DNA of 64,000 nucleotides, from assembly GCF_003233845.1 (NCBI RefSeq), contig NZ_QKRB01000057.1:1-64000 (forward strand), given 5' to 3'. Both the position numbers and the translations under genes were made by a program. Every line of letters starts with the position of its first letter. Position 1 is the first letter of the stretch. A model generated the notes under the pieces. It had not been told where the DNA came from, made no database searches, and saw nothing but the letters and a program-made list of their open reading frames with translations. Origin of the DNA: Paenibacillus sambharensis (GTDB lineage: Bacteria; Bacillota; Bacilli; Paenibacillales; Paenibacillaceae). Of the stretch, positions 40,010-49,699 are shown in pieces.

Positions 40010-41218
40010 TCAGCGGTCCGTATGCCTCCTGTAACGGAAGAGGGATAAGAGGGACAGTCCGAGAACCAGGCATGCCAGCAGAGCTGCGCTTGCAGCGGCG
40101 GGGAGCCAGAGACCGGGGAGGGCTGCAAAGGATAAGGAGCCGCCCCGGGCGGCGAACACGGCTTCAGTCATGCCGCCCCAGCGGGTGATGGAAGGCTCGA
40201 GCTGTTCCCAAACCCGGCCGAGCGGCTTCCACAGCATAAACGTGGCGCCAAATGCCAGTACGGCATGCAGAAGCTTGCCCCGCAGCAGCGGAGCAAACCG
40301 CAGCCCGGCTGCGGTCAGGCTGCTCTGGGCACTGAGAAGCGCAGCCATTCCGCTCCACGCCAGAAAGGCGGATAAGGAAGCGGCTGCGAGCGGCGTACCC
40401 CATGCAGCGAAATGACCAGCGATATCATAAGCGCCGAGATGGACTTCGAACAGGCCCGGATAAACAATCGGCTCGAGCTGCCCGGGGAGAAGCCGCTGCA
40501 GGAGACCGATGAGCACAGACCCGGCAATCATAAAGCCGCCGATCAGCAGCAGCTTCTGTACACTGGCGGAGATCGCCTCCCCGAGCGCCTTGCCGAAGCT
40601 GCGGCCATCGCGCTCTTGTGCATCCTGCATCGCCGTAAGGGCCAGTTTCAATATGGAGGGCCGATCAGAGGATCTGCGGAGCTGCGCCGGTGTGTGGGCC
40701 GCTGAGGAGCGTGCGGTGCCGGACAGACGTGCGGATATAATGGCGGCCATGGCGCCGGACAGCCATACGGCTGCTGCTATTGTAAGGGCGGTGGAAGGCT
40801 GGTGAAGGAAGCCTGCTCCGATGACGACCAGCATCAGGATCGGACTCGGCATATGGCTGAGCGCTACCAGCCGCTGCGCTTCCGGTCCGCTGAGCAGCCC
40901 TCTGTTTTTCAGCGAGGCGGCTGCGTCAGGACCAGACGGGAAGCCGGCTGTCCAGCCGAGAGCGACTACCCATCCGGCACAGCCGGGTATGCGGAACAGT
41001 CTGTGCATAAGCGGATCCAGCAGCACGCCTACAGCGTGAATGGCGCCGAAGGCCAGCAGCAGCTCGGATAAGGCGTAAAAGGGCAGCAGTCCGGGAAATA
41101 CGATTTTCCACCAGACGGACAGCCCTTGAACGGCAGACTGAAATGATTCGCCGGGGCTTTGGATAATGGCTGCAACAAGCGCGAGCATAAAGGCTCCCAC
41201 CATAATGGTTCGCAACAT
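40010..41218 (-). CDS. ylbJ: Sporulation integral membrane protein YlbJ
   Basis: A 402-residue membrane protein with about eight hydrophobic helices and the Gate/nucleoside-recognition pattern (SVWWKIVFPGLLPFYALSE, GFPSGPDAAASL). In B. subtilis ylbJ is sigma-E dependent and needed for heat-resistant spores. The frame reaches 41281, but the ATG at 41218 follows GGAGGG at nine bases. It opposes coaD and is divergent from sepM. In B. subtilis ylbK follows in this region, and it is absent here. Confidence 0.92.
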   Translation of the reverse strand: MLRTIMVGAFMLALVAAIIQSPGESFQSAVQGLSVWWKIVFPGLLPFYALSELLLAFGAIHAVGVLLDPLMHRLFRIPGCAGWVVALGWTAGFPSGPDAAASLKNRGLLSGPEAQRLVALSHMPSPILMLVVIGAGFLHQPSTALTIAAAVWLSGAMAAIISARLSGTARSSAAHTPAQLRRSSDRPSILKLALTAMQDAQERDGRSFGKALGEAISASVQKLLLIGGFMIAGSVLIGLLQRLLPGQLEPIVYPGLFEVHLGAYDIAGHFAAWGTPLAAASLSAFLAWSGMAALLSAQSSLTAAGLRFAPLLRGKLLHAVLAFGATFMLWKPLGRVWEQLEPSITRWGGMTEAVFAARGGSLSFAALPGLWLPAAASAALLACLVLGLSLLSLFRYRRHTDR

Positions 41219-41352
41219 ACTCAGCTTCCCTCCTGTACGTTGAACGTTAAACTCCCGGCCGCGAGGCGGGACCAGCTGCAAAAATAGGCAGATTATTCAC
41301 AATGTACGCGGACAAGCGGGGCTTTAGACCAGACATGAAAGGAAAGGCTGCG

Positions 41353-42405
41353 GTGAGCAGATTCAAGTATAGACGGCCTGCTGCGGCGCTTCCGCTTAAA
41401 TGGGCGCTTGCGGCAGCCGTGCTGATGATTGTGTTGTTGTATGTGCCGGCCCCCTATCTTGTAGCACAGCCGGGACCGGCTCAGGAAGCTGCGCCGCTGG
41501 TGCATGTGGGAGAGGAAGCAGGCGAACGGGACGGCGGATTTCTGGTCATGACTGTATATATGGCAGGAAGATCCAATTACTGGATGGTGCTGCAATCCCT
41601 GTGGAGGAAAGACCTTGAAGCCTACCCGCGCAATGAAATTCTGCAGGGCGGTACAATGGATGACTATGCCCAGCGGATGCATGTGTTAATGGATCATTCG
41701 CAGAGCAGTGCCGTGGAGGCGGCTTACCGGCAGGCGGGTATTTCGTATGCGATCGGTACGAAGGCAATTGTTATTACGGACCCGGGTGACGGAACAGGCT
41801 TCGCGCCAGGGGATCGTATAACAGAGGTAGACGGCACTGCGCTGACTGATGCCGGTCAACTGCTTGAACTGCTGAAGGATAAGGCAGGCGAGGACGGACA
41901 ACAGCCTTGGCGCATAGCTGTAGAGCGTGGCGGGGTTAGTGCCCGCGTCGAGGTGCCGAAGGGCGGATCTGCCCAGGGGAACAGTCTGGATGAACAGGAC
42001 CTCCCCAGGCTGCTTGGAGTTGATGAGTTGACCGTTGTTAAGGCCATCGTACCCGAAGATCCGGCTCATCAGGTGGAAATTAAGGCCGGAGAGGTAGCCG
42101 GACCTTCGGCTGGCCTGGCCTTTGCGCTGGAGATTTATGACCGGTTGACTGGGGGAGAGCTGGCTGAAGGCAGGAAAATAGCGGCTACCGGTACAATCAG
42201 TCCCGACGGCTCGGTTGGTGCCATCGGGGGAGCTGCGCTCAAGGTAATTGCTGCGCAGCGTGCAGGAGCCCAAATGTTTCTGGTGCCGAAGGGGAACTAT
42301 AAGGAAGCCGCCCGGCAGGCGGAGGCGACCGGCACCTCGATGGTGATTATCCCGGTTGCTACGCTGGCAGAAGCCTTGGAGGGCCTTAAGGGGAACGGCT
42401 TCTGA
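41353..42405 (+). CDS. PDZ-domain Lon-like serine protease (SepM/YlbL)
   Basis: A membrane-anchored protease related to SepM of streptococci and YlbL of B. subtilis. The N-terminal transmembrane helix (about 17-38) is followed by an extracellular region, a PDZ domain (about 125-205) and a Lon-type S16 domain with catalytic Ser in AGPSAGLAFALE and Lys in GGAALKVIAAQ. The frame starts at 41302, but the GTG at 41353 has GAAAGGAAAGG five bases upstream, giving 350 residues, close to YlbL. The 134-bp gap to divergent ylbJ should hold both promoters. Confidence 0.9.
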   Translation: MSRFKYRRPAAALPLKWALAAAVLMIVLLYVPAPYLVAQPGPAQEAAPLVHVGEEAGERDGGFLVMTVYMAGRSNYWMVLQSLWRKDLEAYPRNEILQGGTMDDYAQRMHVLMDHSQSSAVEAAYRQAGISYAIGTKAIVITDPGDGTGFAPGDRITEVDGTALTDAGQLLELLKDKAGEDGQQPWRIAVERGGVSARVEVPKGGSAQGNSLDEQDLPRLLGVDELTVVKAIVPEDPAHQVEIKAGEVAGPSAGLAFALEIYDRLTGGELAEGRKIAATGTISPDGSVGAIGGAALKVIAAQRAGAQMFLVPKGNYKEAARQAEATGTSMVIIPVATLAEALEGLKGNGF

Positions 42406-42437
42406 AGCCCTTGAACAAAAGCTGTATCTGAATGCAT

Positions 42438-43679
42438 TTAAACAATAATCGGAGCGTCAAAATAATCACGGAACAGGTCGGGCGGAGCCGCATTGCCGAA
42501 AGCAAGGGCATAGACCGCACCCGCTCTCGTATCCAGATCAAGCATGCGGAAGGCAGCCGGAGGCCGTGCTGCACTGTGGAGCACTGGTATGGAGGCTGTA
42601 CTTCTCATTCGCTTGAGCAGGGCTCTGCCTTTGTCCGTAAATCCCAGCACCCGGATATATTCAATGCCAGAGGCCAGGCTGTCTGCTGTGAAGTCCTGCT
42701 TCCTGTGGCCGAGCAGAATGGCGAGCAGGGCCCGCTGGAGCCGCGTTCTCGTATACCGTCTGGTTTTGAGCGCTTCCATTAACGGTTCAAACCCGAGCGA
42801 GGGAAGATTAGGGATGGCCTGCTTGATACGGTATTCCAGCCCTTCATTCACCTCCCGGCAAGCGGCCAGCTCGTCCGTGCTGCTGCGGACGATTTCATGC
42901 AGCAGCCTGGGAAGAAAGCCGTTCCAATCAAGCGGCGCCCGAAGCGCTTCCCATTCCTGCTTCAGCAGGCGCAGCGAAGCGGGCGGGATGTAAGCGGCGA
43001 TCGCTTCAGGGCTCCGCCGTTCGGTCAGCAGCTTGCGCAGAGCGGTGGCGCTTGCAATGGCGTTATCCGATATGCTCTGTTCATGGTAGCCTGCCTTCTC
43101 TCTCTTGACTGTATAGGGAACGATTGGGCTTCTGAGCTTTTCCAGTGCGATCAAGTAGTGCAGGCCAAGTGTGTTGTTCGGCTCCTGCAGCGGAAAGTCT
43201 GCAGCCTGGCTCTGGCCAAGACCTGACAGGTAGGAACGGACGGCGGAGCTGTAGGCTGCCGGATAGTTGCTGCCCGATTGCAGAGCAGCGGCGAGGAGAG
43301 CGCGGAAATCCTCCGGCTCGGCGGCGAGCATGCCGGCAATGCCGCGCAGCGTGTCGATATCCCCCGTCTCGCTGCCGAAGCAGAGGGTATCTACGATACC
43401 GGTCGCATGGAGGAGGGAGACGGCGCCGTGCGCGAACCATTGGGCCGCATTAGTGGCATAGGCGACAGGAAGCTCAATGACCAGATCGCAGCCGCAGCGC
43501 AGAGCGGTTTCGGCACGTGCCCACTTGCTCAGCATAGCAGGCTCCCCGCGCTGCAGGAACGGTCCGCTCATGACGGCTACGACAGCTTCCGCGCCTGTTA
43601 GCCGCACGGACTGCTGCAGATGATATAGATGGCCGTTGTGAAAAGGATTGTATTCCACAATCACGCCGACGGTGCGCAT
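42438..43679 (-). CDS. tmcAL: tRNA(Met) cytidine acetate ligase TmcAL (YlbM)
   Basis: Forms N4-acetylcytidine at the wobble position of elongator tRNA-Met from acetate and ATP. The HIGH-like nucleotidyltransferase motif EYNPFHNGHLYHL is near residue 10, then AVMSGPFLQRGEPA and CFGSETGD. The frame extends to 43700, but the ATG at 43679 has GGAGGG six bases upstream, giving 413 residues, normal for the family. It is convergent with sepM and divergent from yceD. Confidence 0.94.
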   Translation of the reverse strand: MRTVGVIVEYNPFHNGHLYHLQQSVRLTGAEAVVAVMSGPFLQRGEPAMLSKWARAETALRCGCDLVIELPVAYATNAAQWFAHGAVSLLHATGIVDTLCFGSETGDIDTLRGIAGMLAAEPEDFRALLAAALQSGSNYPAAYSSAVRSYLSGLGQSQAADFPLQEPNNTLGLHYLIALEKLRSPIVPYTVKREKAGYHEQSISDNAIASATALRKLLTERRSPEAIAAYIPPASLRLLKQEWEALRAPLDWNGFLPRLLHEIVRSSTDELAACREVNEGLEYRIKQAIPNLPSLGFEPLMEALKTRRYTRTRLQRALLAILLGHRKQDFTADSLASGIEYIRVLGFTDKGRALLKRMRSTASIPVLHSAARPPAAFRMLDLDTRAGAVYALAFGNAAPPDLFRDYFDAPIIV

Positions 43680-43837
43680 AACGATCCCTCCATCATTCAT
43701 ACTCTTGCATTTTGCAGGCTGCTGATGCTATCCTACCAGAACCGCGTTCACCGCATTCGGCTGATGCCGGCGGACCCGCGATTGATCTGATGACTGTTCA
43801 TCTGCCCATACAAAGAATATATCACGCTCTGAAATTG

Positions 43838-43867
43838 TTGACAAAACCTGTGCCTGGTCGATATAAT
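43838..43867 (+). promoter_or_regulatory. Strong sigma-A promoter of yceD-rpmF
   Basis: Perfect TTGACA and perfect TATAAT hexamers are 18 bases apart, ending 28 bases before the yceD start. This is the best sigma-A promoter in the window. Confidence 0.88.
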
Positions 43868-43895
43868 AATCTTTGTTTGTTTGGAGTGATGACGC

Positions 43896-44402
43896 GTGAA
43901 TATTCATATGCAGGAAACGTTAAGGGGGAAAACCCATACGTTCGACACCGAGCTTGACGTTTCGTCACTGGTGGACGGAAGACCCGATGTAATCCGGAGC
44001 AGTCCTTTGAAGGTGCGCCTGGAAGCCCGTGCGGAGAGCAAAGCCGTTCAGGTGGACGGCGGACTGGACATTGATCTTGAGATGTCCTGTTCCCGATGCC
44101 TTAAACCGACAGCTGCCCATGTTGCGGTACCGTTCCATGAACAGTTCAAACCGGCCTCCTCTGTTACGACAGCTGAAGTCGAGGAAGACGAGGTTATCCC
44201 GGTTGACGGAGAGTGGCTCAATCTTCAGCCTTATGTTGAACAAGCGCTGCTGCTTGAACTGCCTTTTGCCCCGCTGTGCAGCGAAGACTGCAAGGGGTTG
44301 TGTGCTAAGTGCGGGTCCGATCTCAATGAAGGGGAGTGCGGCTGCTCCCGTGAAGTGATCGATCCAAGGCTTGCAGGGCTCAAGGATTTCTTTAAATCGT
44401 AA
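43896..44402 (+). CDS. DUF177/YceD family protein
   Basis: A 168-residue YceD (DUF177) protein, a family linked to 23S rRNA accumulation and ribosome assembly and usually encoded before rpmF. It has CSRCLKP in the middle and CSEDCKGLCAKCGSDLN near the C-terminus, with cysteines suited to binding zinc. Translation starts at GTG after TTGGAGTGATG. The pairing with rpmF, 64 bases downstream, is the same as in B. subtilis (ylbN-rpmF). Confidence 0.92.
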   Translation: MNIHMQETLRGKTHTFDTELDVSSLVDGRPDVIRSSPLKVRLEARAESKAVQVDGGLDIDLEMSCSRCLKPTAAHVAVPFHEQFKPASSVTTAEVEEDEVIPVDGEWLNLQPYVEQALLLELPFAPLCSEDCKGLCAKCGSDLNEGECGCSREVIDPRLAGLKDFFKS

Positions 44403-44466
44403 GCTGTTGATGAATAGAGCAAGTGGCAGGACACGCTCCTGCTAGTCTTTGAAGGAGGTGGGAAAC

Positions 44467-44640
44467 ATGGCAGTACCACAAAGAAGAACATCCAAAACTC
44501 GCCGCGACAAACGTCGTACGCACTTCAAGCTGGCGGTTCCAGGCATGGTTAAATGCGAGCAGTGCGGAGAGTTGAAGCTGGCTCATCGCGTTTGTAAGGT
44601 TTGCGGACATTACAAGGCAAGAGAGATCATTAAGCAATAG
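44467..44640 (+). CDS. rpmF: 50S ribosomal protein L32
   Basis: A 57-residue protein beginning [17 protein letters not shown]. It retains the zinc ribbon cysteines CEQC and CKVC, so it is the zinc-binding form. GAAGGAGGTG precedes the ATG; an in-frame ATG at 44449 overlaps that site and is not used. It is expressed with yceD and ends at an intrinsic terminator. Confidence 0.97.
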   Translation: MAVPQRRTSKTRRDKRRTHFKLAVPGMVKCEQCGELKLAHRVCKVCGHYKAREIIKQ

Positions 44641-44655
44641 TTTCGACAAGAGAGT

Positions 44656-44689
44656 AGTACTTCATCTTTGGATGAGGTGCTATTTTTTT
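44656..44689 (+). terminator. Intrinsic terminator after rpmF
   Basis: AGTACTTCATC (44656-44666) pairs over 11 bases with GATGAGGTGCT (44671-44681), including two G-U pairs, followed by ATTTTTTT. Confidence 0.85.
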
Positions 44690-44742
44690 GCTTCCAGGCT
44701 TGTTAGTGTAAAAACCTGGGGCAAAAGGGACTTGCTTTTCCA

Positions 44743-44771
44743 TTGCTTCCCCGCTTATTATTCTTTATACT
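44743..44771 (+). promoter_or_regulatory. Promoter of the fapR operon
   Basis: TTGCTT and TATACT are 17 bases apart. The -10 matches five of six positions, and the FapR operator begins right behind it. Confidence 0.6.
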
Positions 44772-44773
44772 GG

Positions 44774-44792
44774 ATTAGTACCAGGTGATAAT
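44774..44792. promoter_or_regulatory. FapR operator
   Basis: ATTAGTACCAGGTGATAAT resembles the palindromic FapR site (ATTAGTACC-TGG-TACTAAT type). The left arm is perfect and the right arm is degenerate at two positions. Malonyl-CoA would release FapR from it and so link fab expression to precursor supply. Confidence 0.72.
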
Positions 44793-44863
44793 AGCAGCTG
44801 CCGATATTTTGTCATGATTATACATATTGCTGCTTAATAATAATACAGAGGGCGGTGCGGACC

Positions 44864-45463
44864 ATGGAGCGTCTGCCAAAACGGCAGCGGCACCAGCAGC
44901 TGTCCCGACTGGTCGAGGAAAATCCGTTTATGACAGACCGGGAGCTGACCCGGCTGCTGAAGGTAAGCATTCAGACGATCCGTCTGGACCGGATGGAGCT
45001 TGGCATTCCGGAGCTGCGCGAACGTCTGAAGCTGATGGCTGAACGTTCTTATGATGCGGTGCGTTCACTCCCCCTCCATGAGGTGATCGGCGACATTGTC
45101 GACCTGCAGCTGGATAAGAGCGGCATATCGATCTTCGAAATCCGTGAAGAGCATGTGTTTTCCCGGACAGGCATTGCCCGCGGCCATCATGTCTTCGCCC
45201 AGGCGAACTCGCTTGCGGTAGCCGTCATTAATGATGAGATCGCCCTGACGGCAACGGCCGATATCCGGTTTGTCCGCCAGGTGAAGCTCGGTGAGAAATG
45301 TATTGCCAAGGCTTATGTGAGATCAGGCGGCAGAAGCAAGGCGAAGGTGGAGGTGTTCACCTACGTGGGAGAGGAAATGGTGTTTCAAGGGCACTTTATC
45401 ATCTACCGTTCTGCAGGGGAGCAGGTCATCGAAGGAGGAGACGAACGTGCGGATCGCAATTGA
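44864..45463 (+). CDS. fapR: Transcription factor FapR
   Basis: FapR represses fatty-acid and phospholipid synthesis genes and is released by malonyl-CoA. The N-terminal helix-turn-helix (about 1-60, FMTDRELTRLLKVSIQTIRL) is followed by a hot-dog fold effector domain (about 75-195) with GIARGHHVFAQANSLAVAV, where malonyl-CoA binds. The ATG at 44864 gives 199 residues; a GTG nine bases earlier is too near GAGGG. It heads its own regulon, and plsX overlaps its end by 17 bases. Confidence 0.94.
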   Translation: MERLPKRQRHQQLSRLVEENPFMTDRELTRLLKVSIQTIRLDRMELGIPELRERLKLMAERSYDAVRSLPLHEVIGDIVDLQLDKSGISIFEIREEHVFSRTGIARGHHVFAQANSLAVAVINDEIALTATADIRFVRQVKLGEKCIAKAYVRSGGRSKAKVEVFTYVGEEMVFQGHFIIYRSAGEQVIEGGDERADRN

Positions 45464-46436
45464 CGCTATGGGAGGCGATCACGCACCGGCTGAAATCGTC
45501 AAGGGTGCGGTTCAGGCGGCGGCGGAATGGAAGGATACCGTGATCGTGCTGGTCGGACACCGGGAGCGGCTAGAGCCTCATCTGGACGGCCAGATGGACG
45601 CTAATCTTGAAATCCGGCATGCCTCCGAGCAGATTGGACCGGATGAGGAGCCAGTGCGTGCGGTAAGACGGAAGAAGGATTCCTCGATGGTCGTTGCCGG
45701 TAAAATGGTGCGCGAAGGGGAAGCGGATGCGATGATATCCGCTGGAAATACGGGCGCGCTGATGACAACGGGACTGCTGGTTGTCGGAAGGATCGAGGGC
45801 ATTGAGCGGCCTGGGCTGGCGCCTATGCTGCCGACTGCTGACAACCAGGGCATGCTAGCGCTTGACCTGGGCGCCAATATGGATGCGAAGCCGGAGCATC
45901 TGCTCCAGTATGCCCTGATGGGCAGTATTTACCGCTCAAGCGTTCACGGCATTGCGAAGCCGCGGGTCGGCTTGCTCAATGTCGGCACCGAGGCCGCGAA
46001 GGGCAATGAATTGACCAAGGCGGCCTATGAGCTGCTCGAGCAGGCCCCGATACATTTTGTCGGCAATGTCGAATCCCGGGATGTGCTCCAGCGCGCCTGT
46101 GATGTGCTGGTATGTGACGGCTTTGCCGGCAACATTCTGCTTAAAGCAATGGAGGGCACGGCCAGCATGGTTATGGGGGCGCTTAAGGAAGAATTCACAC
46201 GGAACTGGCGCACCAAGCTGGCGGCCGCCATAATGATGCCGGGACTGCGCGGGCTGCGCGCCAAAATGGATTATAAGGAGCATGGCGGCGCTCCGCTACT
46301 TGGCGTGAACGGTCTGGTGATCAAGGGGCACGGCTCCTCCGACGCCAGAGCGGTCAAAAATGCAGTCAGACAAGCCAGAATTGCGCTGCAGGGTCAGTTG
46401 ATCCGTTCGATTAAGGCTGAAATCAGCGGGAAATGA
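45447..46436 (+). CDS. plsX: Phosphate acyltransferase PlsX
   Basis: Makes acyl-phosphate from acyl-ACP for PlsY, and also accepts the product of the FakA/FakB system found at 17-19.7 kb. [20 protein letters not shown], the GNTGALM loop and [16 protein letters not shown] are family hallmarks. Translation starts at GTG with GAAGGAGGAGACG upstream, for 329 residues. It overlaps fapR and lies 13 bases from fabH. Confidence 0.95.
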   Translation: MRIAIDAMGGDHAPAEIVKGAVQAAAEWKDTVIVLVGHRERLEPHLDGQMDANLEIRHASEQIGPDEEPVRAVRRKKDSSMVVAGKMVREGEADAMISAGNTGALMTTGLLVVGRIEGIERPGLAPMLPTADNQGMLALDLGANMDAKPEHLLQYALMGSIYRSSVHGIAKPRVGLLNVGTEAAKGNELTKAAYELLEQAPIHFVGNVESRDVLQRACDVLVCDGFAGNILLKAMEGTASMVMGALKEEFTRNWRTKLAAAIMMPGLRGLRAKMDYKEHGGAPLLGVNGLVIKGHGSSDARAVKNAVRQARIALQGQLIRSIKAEISGK

Positions 46437-46449
46437 GAGGTTGCTTCTG

Positions 46450-47436
46450 ATGAGTTTACGAGCAGTTGGCATACTTGGAACCGGTAAATATGTGCCGGAG
46501 AAAATTTTAACGAACCATGATCTGGAACAAATGGTGGAAACGAATGATGAGTGGATTGTGACCCGTACAGGCATACGGGAGCGCCGAATCGCTTCACCGG
46601 AGGAGGCGACCTCTGATCTGGCCCTGAAGGCATCGGAGGAAGCGCTTCGCAGCGCCGGGGTTGCAGCGGAGGATCTGGATCTTATTATTGTGGCGACTGT
46701 AACGCCAGATAAGTTCTTTCCTTCCACCGCCTGCCTGCTGCAGGACCGGCTGGGGGCCCGCAAGGCGGCCGCTTATGACTTATCGGCAGCGTGCTCGGGC
46801 TTCATTTACGGGCTGGCCAATGCCTCCAGCATGATAGCCGGCGGGATGTATAAGCATGTCCTCGTTGTGGGCGCCGAGTGCTTGTCACGTATAACGGACT
46901 ACACGGACCGCAATACCTGCATCCTGTTCGGGGACGGCGCAGGTGCTGTCGTGCTGGGTCCGGTGGCTGAGGGACGCGGCTTCCGGTCCTTCGAGCTTGG
47001 CGCAGACGGCAGCGGCGGGGAGCTTCTGAAGATTGACGGCGGAGGCTCGCGTATTCCTTCGGATAAGGACAGCGTGGCACAGAACAGGCATTATATTCAG
47101 ATGGCCGGCAGCGAGGTGTTCAAGTTTGCGGTGCGGATCATGGGCAATGCAGCTGAAGAGGCGCTCCGCAAGGCGGGCATCGCCAAGTCGGACATCGATC
47201 TCTTGGTGCCGCATCAGGCGAATATTAGAATTATTCAATCATCCCTTAACCGGCTTGAGCTGGCTGAAGATAAATGCATGATCAACCTGGACAAGTACGG
47301 CAATGTTTCCGCGGCGTCCATTCCGATTGCGCTGGCTGAAGCGGTGGAGCAGGGGAAGGTTTCGGATGGCGATTGCATCGTGCTGGTAGGCTTCGGGGGC
47401 GGACTGACCTGGGGCGCAACCGTGCTGATATGGTAG
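46450..47436 (+). CDS. fabH: 3-oxoacyl-ACP synthase III
   Basis: Condenses acetyl-CoA or branched acyl-CoA primers with malonyl-ACP to start fatty-acid synthesis. The catalytic triad is present: Cys in [13 protein letters not shown] (about residue 113), His in VPHQANIRI and Asn in [10 protein letters not shown]. The frame opens with a TTG at 46441, but the ATG at 46450 follows GAGAGG at nine bases, giving 328 residues. In B. subtilis fabH lies elsewhere, whereas here it is inside the fapR-led operon. Confidence 0.95.
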   Translation: MSLRAVGILGTGKYVPEKILTNHDLEQMVETNDEWIVTRTGIRERRIASPEEATSDLALKASEEALRSAGVAAEDLDLIIVATVTPDKFFPSTACLLQDRLGARKAAAYDLSAACSGFIYGLANASSMIAGGMYKHVLVVGAECLSRITDYTDRNTCILFGDGAGAVVLGPVAEGRGFRSFELGADGSGGELLKIDGGGSRIPSDKDSVAQNRHYIQMAGSEVFKFAVRIMGNAAEEALRKAGIAKSDIDLLVPHQANIRIIQSSLNRLELAEDKCMINLDKYGNVSAASIPIALAEAVEQGKVSDGDCIVLVGFGGGLTWGATVLIW

Positions 47437-47454
47437 TGCAGGAGGTTATGGTTA

Positions 47455-48387
47455 ATGGGTAAAACAGCATTCGTATTCCCCGGCCAAGGGGCGCAATCGG
47501 TCGGGATGGGTAAAGATGTCTATGAAGCATCCGAAGCTGGACGTTCGTTGTTCCGGCGGGCGGATGAAGCGCTGGGATTCAAGCTGTCCGATATTATATT
47601 TGACGGGCCTGAAGCGGAGCTGAAGCAGACGGCCAACACGCAGCCGGCGCTGCTGACGGTAAGTCTGGCACTGCTGGAGCTTATTAAAGAACGGGTTAGG
47701 CCGGATTATGTTGCCGGGCACAGCCTGGGCGAATACAGCGCGCTCGCAGCTGCTGGCGTTCTCTCATTTGAAGATGCCGTCCGCATTGTGCGTGCCAGAG
47801 GCGAATTTATGGAATCGGCTGTACCAGGGGGACAGGGAGCGATGGCTGCCGTTCTGGGTGCGGATCGTGAGCAGCTCGCCGCGCTCTGCCAAGCGGTGTC
47901 GGGTGAAGCGGGTGCTGTGGAGCTGGCAAATGTCAACTGTCCGGGACAAATTGTCGTTTCCGGCACGGCAGCCGGCGTAGCGGCCATTGTTGAGCGTGGT
48001 AAGGAAGCCGGGGCCAAGCGGGTGATTCCGCTTGAAGTGAGTGGTCCGTTTCACTCTTCGCTCATGAAGCCTGCAGCTGATCAGCTGCAGCAGGTGCTGG
48101 AACAGGCTGATCTGAAGGACAGCACGGTACCCGTTGTAGCTAACGTTACGGCAAGACCGGTGCAGTCAGCTTCAGACATTCGGGGCCTGCTGACCGAGCA
48201 GGTCGTGTCGCCGGTGCTGTGGGAGGATACAATCGTTTGGCTGATTGAGCAGGGTGTGGATGAATTCGTTGAGATTGGTCCTGGAACCGTACTCGCCGGT
48301 CTCATTAAGAAGACGGACAAATCGGTGCGCGTGCGTTCGGTGAACAGTCTTACGGCTGCAGCTCAGCTGCTGGATGAGCTTGGCTAG
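47455..48387 (+). CDS. fabD: Malonyl-CoA:ACP transacylase
   Basis: Transfers malonate from CoA to ACP. The active-site serine lies in [15 protein letters not shown], preceded by [12 protein letters not shown], and the catalytic His is in [12 protein letters not shown]. The protein has 310 residues. The ATG follows AGGAGG at nine bases. It belongs to the fab operon, between fabH and fabG. Confidence 0.95.
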   Translation: MGKTAFVFPGQGAQSVGMGKDVYEASEAGRSLFRRADEALGFKLSDIIFDGPEAELKQTANTQPALLTVSLALLELIKERVRPDYVAGHSLGEYSALAAAGVLSFEDAVRIVRARGEFMESAVPGGQGAMAAVLGADREQLAALCQAVSGEAGAVELANVNCPGQIVVSGTAAGVAAIVERGKEAGAKRVIPLEVSGPFHSSLMKPAADQLQQVLEQADLKDSTVPVVANVTARPVQSASDIRGLLTEQVVSPVLWEDTIVWLIEQGVDEFVEIGPGTVLAGLIKKTDKSVRVRSVNSLTAAAQLLDELG

Positions 48388-48425
48388 AGCCAGACGAACC
48401 AGCTTCAATTGAAGGAGGACAATCC

Positions 48426-49178
48426 ATGTTTGCAGGTCTTGAAGGCAAGAAGGCGCTGGTTACTGGCGCATCCAGAGGAATCGGCAGAGCAATCGCCGTG
48501 GCGCTGGCAGAAGCGGGTGCGGACGTAGCTGTTAATTATGCAGGCAGTGAAGGTGCCGCCGCCGAGACGGCTGCCGCCGTGGAAGCGCTTGGACGCCGTG
48601 CGCTGCTGATCAAGGGTGATGTGGGAAAGGCCGATGCCTTCGAGAGCATGGTTAAGGAAGTGCTGGAGGCTTTCGGTTCCCTGGACATACTGGTGAATAA
48701 TGCCGGCATCACCCGGGACAATTTAATCATGCGCATGAAGGAAGAAGAATTTGACCAGGTCATTGAGACGAATCTCAAAGGCGTGTTTAATGGCATCAAG
48801 GCCGTTACACGCCCGATGATGAAGCAGCGCTCAGGCCGGATTATCAATATTTCGTCCGTAGTAGGGGCGGTTGGTAATCCTGGACAAGCTAACTATGTGG
48901 CGGCGAAAGCCGGCGTCATTGGCCTTACCAAGGCGAGTGCACGGGAGCTGGCATCACGGGGAATCACCGTAAACTGTGTGGCCCCGGGCTTTATCGCAAC
49001 GGATATGACAGACAAGCTGTCTGCCGAAACCCGCGACCAGCTCAGCGGTCAAATTCCGCTTGCCCGCCTGGGCCAGCCTGAGGATATTGCCAGTGCCGTA
49101 CGCTTCCTCGCATCGGATGCAGCTGCCTATATGACTGGGCAGACAATCCATGTGGACGGCGGCATGTATATGGGCTAA
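48426..49178 (+). CDS. fabG: 3-oxoacyl-ACP reductase
   Basis: NADPH-dependent reduction of 3-oxoacyl-ACP. The short-chain dehydrogenase motifs are all visible: [15 protein letters not shown] near the N-terminus, NNAGITRDN, the catalytic Ser in NISSVVG and YVAAK with Tyr and Lys, then the C-terminal [20 protein letters not shown]. It has 250 residues. The ATG follows GAAGGAGGAC. It lies 38 bases after fabD and 70 bases before acpP. Confidence 0.95.
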   Translation: MFAGLEGKKALVTGASRGIGRAIAVALAEAGADVAVNYAGSEGAAAETAAAVEALGRRALLIKGDVGKADAFESMVKEVLEAFGSLDILVNNAGITRDNLIMRMKEEEFDQVIETNLKGVFNGIKAVTRPMMKQRSGRIINISSVVGAVGNPGQANYVAAKAGVIGLTKASARELASRGITVNCVAPGFIATDMTDKLSAETRDQLSGQIPLARLGQPEDIASAVRFLASDAAAYMTGQTIHVDGGMYMG

Positions 49179-49221
49179 AGGCGCCTTCCAGGCCCCTATG
49201 GCAATTTGTCCAACATTCTCG

Positions 49222-49227
49222 TATAAT
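49222..49227 (+). promoter_or_regulatory. Possible -10 element before acpP
   Basis: A perfect TATAAT lies 21 bases upstream of acpP. No convincing -35 is seen. It could give extra acpP transcript, which would fit the need for abundant carrier protein. Confidence 0.3.
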
Positions 49228-49248
49228 ACCAAGGAGGAGGTGAACCGG

Positions 49249-49482
49249 ATGTCCGACGTATTGGAACGCGTAAAACGCATCGTCGTTGACCGCCTCGGCG
49301 TAGACGAAGCCGAAGTAACGCTCGAAGCCAATTTTAAAGACGACCTCGGCGCGGATTCTCTCGATGTCGTGGAGCTTGTTATGGAATTGGAAGACGAGTT
49401 CGATATGGAGATCTCTGATGAAGACGCAGAGAAGATCACCACGGTGGGAGAAGTAGTCAATTACATACAATCTCATACGTAA
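49249..49482 (+). CDS. acpP: Acyl carrier protein
   Basis: A 77-residue acidic carrier protein with the phosphopantetheine attachment serine in the DSL motif of [19 protein letters not shown] (Ser at about residue 37). A very strong site AAGGAGGAGGTGA precedes the ATG; the open frame begins earlier at 49150, inside the fabG end, and is not used. It sits between fabG and fabF. Confidence 0.97.
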   Translation: MSDVLERVKRIVVDRLGVDEAEVTLEANFKDDLGADSLDVVELVMELEDEFDMEISDEDAEKITTVGEVVNYIQSHT

Positions 49483-49489
49483 TGTACGA

Positions 49490-49518
49490 AAGTCCCGTTT
49501 AGCAGACGGGACTTCTCT
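49490..49518 (+). terminator. Possible weak terminator or attenuator after acpP
   Basis: AAGTCCCGT (49490-49498) pairs with ACGGGACTT (49506-49514), but only CTCTCC follows in place of a T-run. It may stabilise the acpP transcript end more than terminate. Confidence 0.4.
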
Positions 49519-49699
49519 CCATATCAGGGCGTGGGCAAGGGATGCAGCGGGATGGAATCTGTATCCATTCACTTAGGAACAGCGCTTAGGTAAGGCTGTT
49601 CTTTCATTATGAAGAGATCATCATTGTAATAGATTGATACTATAAATGAATCGGCAGTTGAGGCTTTAACTTGAATGGCTGTCGTTAGAGGTGATAGAT

